From Candidatus Omnitrophota bacterium (GTDB lineage Bacteria > Omnitrophota > Gorgyraeia > Tantalellales > Tantalellaceae): a stretch of DNA of 35,604 bases. Positions 19,684 to 27,284 of this stretch are shown one piece after another; positions within the stretch are counted from its first letter, which is position 1; each line of letters begins with the position of its first letter. The stretch spans positions 1 through 35,604 of the forward strand of contig SLID01000095.1 in NCBI GenBank assembly GCA_007135805.1. Direction: 5' to 3'. Position numbers and translations under genes: made by a program. Below the pieces are notes generated by a model. That model did no database searches and was not told where the DNA came from. It saw only the letters and a program-made list of their open reading frames with translations.

Positions 19684-19719
19684 TTGACTTCACGAATAAT
19701 AGTGTTAGAATATACTAAC
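19684..19719 (+). promoter_or_regulatory. Promoter of the feo module overlapped by a 16-bp palindrome (candidate DtxR-family operator)
   Basis: TTGACT (19684-19689), 16-bp spacer, TAGAAT (19706-19711); GTTAGAATATACTAAC (19704-19719) matches its reverse complement at 14/16 positions. Confidence 0.6.
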
Positions 19720-19915
19720 TTATATTTCTGTCGTTTGGAGCGTCAGGTGTTTTTTAAAGAGGCCCCGATCTGAACCTAAGATATGTAAGCATTTTGCGGG
19801 CTGGTTTTTTAAGGAGGATCGCACTAGAGCTTTTTTTTTGAGCATCCAGATGATCTTTGCGGCCATCGCGGAACATAACCTGAATTTTCTGTTCAATAAA
19901 AGAAGGCGCGATAAT

Positions 19916-20434
19916 ATGTCTCATGTAACGTCAAAACGGAAAAAGACACTCAGCTCCAATATGGAGGATTATCTCGAGACGATACATATACTTGCCGCGC
20001 GGGGCAAACCGGCGCGGGTGAAGGATGTAAGCGACATGATGGGCGTCAGAAAACCAAGCGTGCATAACGCTGTCAAGATACTGGCTGAAAAGGGGCTGGT
20101 AAACCATGAAAGGTACGGACGAATATCTCTCACTTCGAAAGGCGCGGAGGTATCCGGGAAAATAAAGAACAGACATGATATGCTTATCCGCTTTCTTGTT
20201 GAGGTCCTGGGTGTGGGACAAGACGCGGCAAGCGCTGACGCTTGCCGGATCGAACATGTCATAAGCGCTGAAACAAGCCGAAAGCTGGGCGAATTTCTTG
20301 AGTCTTCGGGCGCTGCTGCGGAAGGTAAAGATCATTTGAGGCGTGATAAAGCAGGTTCTGTTCCCGGAAAAATAAAAACAGGAAGGATCACGCGGGGGAA
20401 AACAAAAAAACGGGGTAAAAGTGGAAATAAATAA
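19916..20434 (+). CDS. DtxR/MntR-family metal-dependent transcriptional regulator
   Basis: MEDYLETIHILAARGKPARVKDVSDMMGVRKPSVHNAVKILAEKGLVNHE HTH; ligand-type motif CRIEH; track start 19838 is TTG with no good context. Confidence 0.88.
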   Translation: MSHVTSKRKKTLSSNMEDYLETIHILAARGKPARVKDVSDMMGVRKPSVHNAVKILAEKGLVNHERYGRISLTSKGAEVSGKIKNRHDMLIRFLVEVLGVGQDAASADACRIEHVISAETSRKLGEFLESSGAAAEGKDHLRRDKAGSVPGKIKTGRITRGKTKKRGKSGNK

Positions 20435-20987
20435 TGGCGGCAAACAACGGGGGCCGGGTCGCCCCGAAAAAGAGTCCACCTCTCAGGGACACGACAAGAT
20501 AGCGATCGTGGGTAATCCCAATGTGGGGAAAAGCGTTCTTTTCAATAATCTCACGGGTTCTTACACGGTTGTATCCAATTATCCGGGTACCACGGTCGAG
20601 GTTTCCAGAGGTACCGCTAAAATAGGTGACCGGACGTACGAAGTGGTGGATACCCCGGGAATGTATTCACTTTTGCCTATAACTGAAGAGGAAAAGGTCG
20701 CCAGGCAGATACTTATGGATGAAAAACCCCGCGTTCTTATCCATGTTATCGACGCCAAGAACCTGGAAAGAATGCTCGGGTTTACTCTCCAGCTTGTCGA
20801 AGCGTCATTTCCCGTGATACTTGTCCTGAACATGATGGACGAAGCCGGGAAGAGGGGCAAAAAGATACATTCTGAAGAACTTGAGCGGGAACTGCATGTC
20901 CCGGTAGTGCCCATGGTAGCTACGACATCCAGGGGGATGGGTGTTTTGAGGGGAAGGATAGAGGAGTATACATCGCATGAAAATTGA
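20421..20987 (+). CDS. FeoB N-terminal GTPase domain as a stand-alone protein
   Basis: G1 GNPNVGKS, G2 YPGTTVE, G3 DTPG, G4 LNMMD; ends before the membrane domain. Confidence 0.92.
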   Translation: MEINNGGKQRGPGRPEKESTSQGHDKIAIVGNPNVGKSVLFNNLTGSYTVVSNYPGTTVEVSRGTAKIGDRTYEVVDTPGMYSLLPITEEEKVARQILMDEKPRVLIHVIDAKNLERMLGFTLQLVEASFPVILVLNMMDEAGKRGKKIHSEELERELHVPVVPMVATTSRGMGVLRGRIEEYTSHEN

Positions 20988-22437
20988 CAGGATAAAGTAT
21001 GACGACCCTGTTGAGTTCTCTCTCGAGATAGCGGTCGACAGGATCGAGAATATGCTCGAAGGGGACTATAGGTTGTCCAAAAGGGCCGTGGGGCTTTTAC
21101 TGCTGCAGGAAGACGAGGATATTCTCGGAATTGTCCGTGAAAAGGAACCCGGTAAAATAAACGAGATAGTTGAGATCGTAGAAGAAGTAAAGAAACATTA
21201 CAGCCACCCGCTCGATTACGTTATTACTATGAGAAGGCAGGAAGAGGCCAGAAGGATATCTTCCCTTGTTGAGGAAAACACCGGGGGCGGCAAGTTTTCT
21301 CTGAGGGAGTGGCTGAGCCGTATTACTATGAACCCGCTTACGGGTATACCGATACTTTTCGCCGCGTTATACTGGGGTTTATACAAATTTGTCGGGGAAC
21401 TGGGGGCCGGAGTGGTCGTTGACTTTCTGGAAGAAGCGGTGTTTGAGCGGTATGTCAGCGCTTTTTTTATATCTCTTGCGGACTCAGCGATACCCTGGCC
21501 TGTCCTGAGAGATCTTTTTGTAGGAGAGTATGGTGTCATTACTCTGGGTATACGTTACGCCCTGGCGTTGATACTTCCGATAGTCACTATGTTCTTTCTG
21601 GTTTTTTCCGTAATAGAGGATTCCGGTTATCTGCCCCGCCTCGCTATGCTTATAGACCGGGTATTCAAAAAAATAGGGTTAAGCGGTAGAGCGGTGATCC
21701 CTATGGTACTGGGACTTGGTTGCGCGACTATGGCGACCATGGTGACAAGGACCCTTCCCACGAAACGAGAACGCGTCATATCAACCATGTTGCTGGCTCT
21801 CGCGGTACCCTGTTCGGCGCAGCTGGGTGTGATAGTAGGGCTTCTCGGGGGAAGGAGAGGCGCTGTCCTCGTATGGGCCGGGGTAATAGGTTTTGTGTTT
21901 TTGTTTATCGGGTATCTTACCGCCAAGGTGCTTCCTGGAGAAAGGCCCACATTCTACATGGAAGTTCCGCCTCTGAGATTTCCCAATATTTCCAATGTGC
22001 TCATAAAGACTTTCGCCAGAGTTAAATGGTACCTGAAAGAGATCTTGCCGGTATTTATCCTGGCAAGTGTTATGATATGGCTCGGGAAGCTTACAGGTCT
22101 TTTTGAGGCGGTTATAAGAGCGCTGGAAGTACCGACACGTCTAATGGGGCTTCCTCGGGAATCCGCGCATGTTTTTCTTTTCGGGTTTTTCAGGAGAGAT
22201 TATGGCGCGGCGGGGCTATATGATCTTGCCCGGGAAGGTGTGCTTACCGGGGTACAGCTTGTTGTCGCGTGTATAGCGCTTACGCTTTTTCTGCCATGTG
22301 TAGCCCAGTTCCTGGTGAACATAAAAGAGAGGGGCTGGAAAACAGCTATTGCGATATCGGCCTTTGTTCTTGTGTTCTCTTTCACGGTGGCCGCGGCCGT
22401 TAATTATGCTCTGTTGTTTCTGGGAGTGTCTCTGTAG
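20977..22437 (+). CDS. FeoB membrane permease domain as a stand-alone protein
   Basis: FeoB-type RITMNPLTGIPILF, IEDSGYLPRLAMLIDRVFKKIGLSGRAVIPMVLGLGCATMATMVTRTLPTKRER; own RBS-like GAGGAG. Confidence 0.92.
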   Translation: MKIDRIKYDDPVEFSLEIAVDRIENMLEGDYRLSKRAVGLLLLQEDEDILGIVREKEPGKINEIVEIVEEVKKHYSHPLDYVITMRRQEEARRISSLVEENTGGGKFSLREWLSRITMNPLTGIPILFAALYWGLYKFVGELGAGVVVDFLEEAVFERYVSAFFISLADSAIPWPVLRDLFVGEYGVITLGIRYALALILPIVTMFFLVFSVIEDSGYLPRLAMLIDRVFKKIGLSGRAVIPMVLGLGCATMATMVTRTLPTKRERVISTMLLALAVPCSAQLGVIVGLLGGRRGAVLVWAGVIGFVFLFIGYLTAKVLPGERPTFYMEVPPLRFPNISNVLIKTFARVKWYLKEILPVFILASVMIWLGKLTGLFEAVIRALEVPTRLMGLPRESAHVFLFGFFRRDYGAAGLYDLAREGVLTGVQLVVACIALTLFLPCVAQFLVNIKERGWKTAIAISAFVLVFSFTVAAAVNYALLFLGVSL

Positions 22438-22494
22438 GACGCGCGGCTAGCGGTTAGATGAAAAATATAGACGATACAAGCACAAAAGAGTATC

Positions 22495-22677
22495 ATGAAA
22501 TGCGCGCTTTGTGGATACCGTTTTGATGAGAAAAAAGAGGACCTATCCTGCAGGGGATGTCCCGCGTCAAAAAATTGCCGGCTTATCAGATGCCCGAATT
22601 GCGGATATGAGTTCCCGCCGGAAAACAATTTACTGAAAAAGATCCTCAAATTAAGGAGCGACAGGAAATGCAACTGA
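22495..22677 (+). CDS. 60-aa Cys-rich protein (8 Cys), zinc-ribbon/metal-binding type
   Basis: MKCALCGYRFDEKKEDLSCRGCPASKNCRLIRCPNCGYEFPPENN; 10-nt overlap with the next CDS. Confidence 0.75.
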   Translation: MKCALCGYRFDEKKEDLSCRGCPASKNCRLIRCPNCGYEFPPENNLLKKILKLRSDRKCN

Positions 22678-23297
22678 CCGATAGAGCCGAGGAAATACTG
22701 GAAAAGATCTGGGTAGAGACAATGGAACGTAAAAAGGTTCCTGATACGGTCCTGCTTTTGGATGATCCCGCCTTCTCGGAACTTACAAAAGGGGGGTACA
22801 TCCTTCTGGGCAGTAAGAAAATACTTACAAATAAAGGCGAGGAAGAAGGGAAGCAATGCGTCAGAAGGCATCGCCTCGCGGAAAGGCTCCTTTCGGATGT
22901 TTTTCAGATCAAAGGAGCGAATGTGCACGAAGCCGGGTGCAAGCTCGAACACGCTCTCAAGAGGGGGCTGGAAGACAGGATATGCACCCTTTTGGGGCAT
23001 CCCAGGACATGTCCGCATGGAACTCCCATTCCTCCAGGTAAATGCTGCGGGAAAGGCGCCAGAGAACTGAAAAGCCTGATAGCCCCTTTATCCGATCTAA
23101 AAAAAGGCCAGAAAGGCAAGATAGCTTATATACAGACAACCGACCGTTCCATGCTGCGAAAGATAATGGCCATGGGAGCTTTACCCGGGTCGAATGTAAA
23201 ACTCATTGAAAGGTTCCCGTCATATGTTTTCGAGGTGGGCGAAAGCCAGTTTGCCGTTGACAGGGGTGCCGCCGCGAAGATCCATGTCTGGGTCTGA
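22668..23297 (+). CDS. DtxR-like dimerization/metal-binding region fused to a FeoA domain
   Basis: RHRLAERLLSDVF, CKLEHALK; C-terminal FeoA-like LSDLKKGQKGKIAYIQ..MLRKIMAMGALPGSNVKLIERFP..FEVGESQFAVDRGAAAKIHV. Confidence 0.88.
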   Translation: MQLTDRAEEILEKIWVETMERKKVPDTVLLLDDPAFSELTKGGYILLGSKKILTNKGEEEGKQCVRRHRLAERLLSDVFQIKGANVHEAGCKLEHALKRGLEDRICTLLGHPRTCPHGTPIPPGKCCGKGARELKSLIAPLSDLKKGQKGKIAYIQTTDRSMLRKIMAMGALPGSNVKLIERFPSYVFEVGESQFAVDRGAAAKIHVWV

Positions 23298-23349
23298 TCC
23301 CCGCATAGTCACGCAAATCTCCGAGGATTCACAAAGCCCGAAATAAAAG

Positions 23350-23383
23350 ATCCCGGATAGAGCCAAAAAGCCCTATCCGGGAT
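23350..23383. terminator. Stem-loop between convergent feo module and cupin gene
   Basis: ATCCCGGATAG...CTATCCGGGAT, perfect 11-bp stem; no long U-tract. Confidence 0.6.
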
Positions 23384-23410
23384 ACCGCCTCCGGCAAATC
23401 GTCTTGAGCG

Positions 23411-23917
23411 TCAATGGTGATGCGCTTCTTCAGACTCCTTAAAAGTCGCGTGTACCGTCCCATACGGATGTTCGGGAGGGCCGTATATTGAATATACTTT
23501 CAGGTCCACGTCTCCCACGTTGAGCATGTTGTGCCAGTACCCCGCGGGGATGAAAACCGCCCAGTCATCTGTTACTTCCTTGTCAAAAGTGATGTTTTCG
23601 GCCGATTCTCCCATGAGGACCCTGGCGGTACCCTGCTCTATACGTATGAACTGATCGTTGTGGTGGTGGACTTCTCCGCCTATCTGTCCGCCGACAGGTA
23701 TGGACATAAGTGTCATTTGCAGATGGTCGCCCGTCCAGCGCGCTTCACGGAATAAAGTGTTTTCCACTGTGATCCCTTCTATGTCGGTTACCCATGGCTC
23801 TTTGCCGCGGTCTTCCGAAAGAACTTCAGTCAGGATCTCTTCAAAGTCTTCGGATATACCCTCCTGAGCGTATCCCGCGAAAAAAAGGACACTTAAAAGA
23901 ACGAGAAGCAGTTTCAT
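23411..23917 (-). CDS. Secreted cupin-domain protein
   Basis: Signal peptide MKLLLVLLSVLFFAGYAQ; GGEVHHHNDQFIRIEQGTARVLMG, IPAGYWHNMLN; RBS AAAGGAGG. Confidence 0.85.
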   Translation of the reverse strand: MKLLLVLLSVLFFAGYAQEGISEDFEEILTEVLSEDRGKEPWVTDIEGITVENTLFREARWTGDHLQMTLMSIPVGGQIGGEVHHHNDQFIRIEQGTARVLMGESAENITFDKEVTDDWAVFIPAGYWHNMLNVGDVDLKVYSIYGPPEHPYGTVHATFKESEEAHHH

Positions 23918-24248
23918 AGCGGACCTCCTTTTAAATTTTACCGTTTGGACCCGGGAGCGTCCCGGAACATGAGTATTCTACCACACATCAAAAAAATCAT
24001 CGAGTTTATCGTTTTGCCGAAAAGACCGAAGCTTTTCAGTCAGAACAAAAGTTTGATAAACATGGCCATAGGTGTGAGAGATGAAGGCAAAACATTAATT
24101 CTGACTGTCTTAAGAGGCAGCGGGCAGGATTAATCTTTAAAGCACGCTATTATGTGGGAATATGGTATATTGGGTAGATGGGAGTGGGGATTCCCGGGAT
24201 ATTGAGGGGAAATCTATAAGGAGTGAAAATAAAAACCGGAGGAATATC

Positions 24249-25316
24249 ATGAAATATTTTACGGCGAAAAAATATGATAGAGCCGGGATGTTCCCGGGAG
24301 AGCTTGTCTTGCCGGAGGGGAAAAAGGAGGAAAGGGCCAGGGTAACGGTTATAAGCTATACTCCTTCAGATCTTACTGAAAAAGAAATATCTAACCCCGC
24401 GGACATTTCTGACATTTCTTTCGACAGATCAGTTAACTGGATAAACATCGAAGGTATACATGATCTTGAAACAATAGAAGAAATAGGCCGATTGTTTAAA
24501 GTGCATCCCCTTCACCTCGAGGATATCCTTGAAACAGAACAGCGTCCGAAAATTGACGACCAAAACAATTATCTCTTGGTCATGATAAAGATGGTTTATC
24601 TGAGTGATAAAACTGAAGATGGGGTCGAATATGAGCACCTTACAGTTTTTATTAACGAAGATACGGTTATTACTTTTCAGGAGAAACCGGGAGATGTTTT
24701 TGATCCCATCAGAAATCGCATAAGGAACGCCAAGGGGCGGATACGCAAAATGGGAGCGGATTATCTGGCTTATGCCCTCCTAGACGCTATTGTGGACAAC
24801 TATTTTGTCGTTCCGGAGAAATTGGGGGAACAGATGGAGACCCTTGAGATGAAAATTGTTACCGCTCCTTCAACCGAGACCTTAATGACCATACACAGGT
24901 TAAAACGGAACATGATATCCCTTCGCAAAGCGGTTTGGCCGCTGCGAGAAGTTATCAGCAACCTGGAGAGGAGTGAAAATAAAATCATTAAAAGGTCAAC
25001 AGTAGTTTATTTGCGTGATGTATATAGTCATGCTATTCAGGTAGCTGATCTGATCGAGACTTCCCGCGATATGCTCTCTGGGATGACGGATCTTTATATG
25101 TCAAGCGTAAGCAATAAGATGAATGATACAATGAAAATACTTACAGTCATAGCGACGATATTCATACCTCTGACGTTCATAGCCGGTGTGTATGGGATGA
25201 ATTTTGATTTTATGCCGGAACTGCACTGGAAATATGGATATTTTGCCGTAATATCTGTCATGCTTGTTATGGCTTTTTCAATGCTGTTATTTTTCAAAAG
25301 GAAAAAATGGATATGA
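24249..25316 (+). CDS. corA: CorA family Mg2+/Co2+ transporter
   Basis: C-terminal IPLTFIAGVYGMNFDFMPEL and two TM helices; start 24249 after GGAGGAAT. Confidence 0.93.
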   Translation: MKYFTAKKYDRAGMFPGELVLPEGKKEERARVTVISYTPSDLTEKEISNPADISDISFDRSVNWINIEGIHDLETIEEIGRLFKVHPLHLEDILETEQRPKIDDQNNYLLVMIKMVYLSDKTEDGVEYEHLTVFINEDTVITFQEKPGDVFDPIRNRIRNAKGRIRKMGADYLAYALLDAIVDNYFVVPEKLGEQMETLEMKIVTAPSTETLMTIHRLKRNMISLRKAVWPLREVISNLERSENKIIKRSTVVYLRDVYSHAIQVADLIETSRDMLSGMTDLYMSSVSNKMNDTMKILTVIATIFIPLTFIAGVYGMNFDFMPELHWKYGYFAVISVMLVMAFSMLLFFKRKKWI

Positions 25317-26488
25317 AGATGATCAACAGAACAATGATACCGGCGGTCTTGGCGGCGGCCGGTGTTATTTTTTCTTTTACTCTTACCGGTTGCGCTCCGA
25401 TCCAAAGGACCACCGATGCCTACATGAAGGACCTGTATCGGCGTATACCATATACCGTTGCTGAAAATTACAGAGTGCTTGATGTCTACTACGCGACTAC
25501 CAGGTCGCGTGGTGAGGCCGAAAAAACAGATGTCTTATTTACTTCCCGATTTTCTGAAGAGACTTCTCTGGGCAAGATGAATATCAAGGTAGATCCAGCG
25601 GTAAAAATAGGAAAGATGCTCCCCAGAAAACTTAAAGGCAGAGGTATTTTGGGAGTTAAGAACGTCAACATGCTGGATCGTGAAGATTTTATGAAGGATC
25701 TTGCCGATGCCGTGGAGTCTTCGCCGAAAAAGTCTCTTTTGGTCATGGTTTTCGGGTATATGGATGACTTTGAGGAAAGCGCGATCAAGGCGGCCTGGTT
25801 CGCGTATATGCTTGATGTTAACACGCCGGTGTTGCTTTTCGACTGGCCGGGAGACCAGGCGGTAAGTATAGGTGGTTATAAGAAAGCAAACCATTATGCC
25901 GAGGCCTCCGGTCCTGCCCTGGGAGAACTGCTTGTAAGGATAGAGAGGGAAATAAAACCCGATAAGCTGTGGCTGAAAGGGTCGAGCCTTGGGTGCGAGA
26001 CAATATGTCACGCTTTTGAGTACATGTATCAGTTTGAGGATATGAGGGATGATGAGGCTGAGATCACCGAAGTTATACTCGCGGCGCCGGATGTCAGCGA
26101 AGAAGCTTTCAAAGACAGGTTTGGGCGGCATATCTCTGTATTTACCGACAGGCTTACCATTTACGTGTCCGCTGATGATGATGCGCTGCTTATGAGCGGC
26201 ATGATAACCGGCCAGAAGAAGCTGGGCAGACAGAGGGTCACGGATCCACCGCAGTTTGAAGCGGCAAAGGACCTCCTTCTTCTTAAGAGCCAGAATCCCG
26301 GCAGGATTACGGTTATAGACGTGACACCTATCAACACGTCTTCTTTTCATCACGGGTACTATCTTGAGTCGCCTGAATTTTTTGATGATCTTTATGCCCG
26401 GATACACGGGAAAAGCTCTCATGGGAACAGAAGGTTGTATCTTATAAAGTACAAAGACGAAGTAGATTACTGGGTCATGCAAAAATGA
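25307..26488 (+). CDS. Alpha/beta-hydrolase lipoprotein, DUF900-like
   Basis: Lipobox LTGC; YYATTRSR; LLVMVFGYMDDFEESAIKAAWFAYML, LLFDWPG, nucleophile elbow GSSLG. Confidence 0.78.
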   Translation: MDMKMINRTMIPAVLAAAGVIFSFTLTGCAPIQRTTDAYMKDLYRRIPYTVAENYRVLDVYYATTRSRGEAEKTDVLFTSRFSEETSLGKMNIKVDPAVKIGKMLPRKLKGRGILGVKNVNMLDREDFMKDLADAVESSPKKSLLVMVFGYMDDFEESAIKAAWFAYMLDVNTPVLLFDWPGDQAVSIGGYKKANHYAEASGPALGELLVRIEREIKPDKLWLKGSSLGCETICHAFEYMYQFEDMRDDEAEITEVILAAPDVSEEAFKDRFGRHISVFTDRLTIYVSADDDALLMSGMITGQKKLGRQRVTDPPQFEAAKDLLLLKSQNPGRITVIDVTPINTSSFHHGYYLESPEFFDDLYARIHGKSSHGNRRLYLIKYKDEVDYWVMQK

Positions 26489-26845
26489 AAAAACAGGAAA
26501 ACAGGGACAGCGACCCCGTTTTAAGACTTACAGGCCAAAGAGTTTACTTATCCCCATTATGGAGTATAATTAAGTTGAAGGAAGGATGTTCGCAGCATAA
26601 CAACTATTCTCGAGGAGATATAATAACATTTAAAAGACGCCTAACGACCATATTAAAGGTTTTTAGCCAGAGACAGGGTCTATTTAGATAAGGCCGTAAA
26701 AGTGGTTTTCCGGAACTGGCCAACCGGGCCGAGATAAAGGTCTCTTTAAACGGCGGAGGCAAGGGTATGACGGTGAAGGTGTCCCCAGCGGGGAAAGGGT
26801 GCAAATGATAAGATACAAAAACCAAGATCCAAAAGAAACCCAAAA

Positions 26846-26892
26846 TATAAAATTCAAATCTGACATACGGTTTTCGGCATTTGGATTTTATA
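26846..26892. repeat. 14-bp near-perfect inverted repeat immediately upstream of the REC operon RBS
   Basis: TATAAAATTCAAAT (26846-26859) / ATTTGGATTTTATA (26879-26892), one G.U, 19-nt loop. Confidence 0.65.
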
Positions 26893-26908
26893 CAGACAGG
26901 GGGGAGAT

Positions 26909-27283
26909 ATGCAACGAATACTCATAATCGAGGACGAGTATGACGCCGCGAAGATGCTGAGGAAAAGAGTTGAGGACTCGGGCTACGAGGCCATAGTTGT
27001 CTACGATTCAGACAGCGGTTCCCGGGCTGTAAAAAGTGAAGCGCCCGACCTGGTGCTTCTTGATCTTATGCTCCCGGCAAAGGGTGGCGATACGGTGTTG
27101 GCCGAGATGAAGAACGATCCCGAAACTCAAAATATTCCCGTGATAATAATAACCGGGGTCATCGACGATAGGGTCAAGGAAACGCTTTTCAAAATGGGGG
27201 TATCCGGATATCTGGAAAAGCCTTACGACCCGGAGGAACTTTTATCCTCTATAAAAAATACCCTCAAAAAGACGGAGAAATAA
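26909..27283 (+). CDS. Single-domain response regulator (REC)
   Basis: ILIIEDEYDAAKML, DLVLLDLMLPAKGGD, IITG, LEKPYDPEEL. Confidence 0.95.
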   Translation: MQRILIIEDEYDAAKMLRKRVEDSGYEAIVVYDSDSGSRAVKSEAPDLVLLDLMLPAKGGDTVLAEMKNDPETQNIPVIIITGVIDDRVKETLFKMGVSGYLEKPYDPEELLSSIKNTLKKTEK

Positions 27284-27284
27284 A

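Noticed and set aside
23945-24133. 62-aa ORF between cupin and corA
   Set aside because: No convincing RBS, divergent promoter region; insufficient support
24219-24983. GGAGTGAAAATAAAA at 24220 and again at 24970
   Set aside because: Second copy is inside the corA coding frame (ERSENKI); likely chance
26485-26691. 68-aa ORF after the DUF900-like gene
   Set aside because: Runs through scar-like non-coding sequence; no recognisable fold
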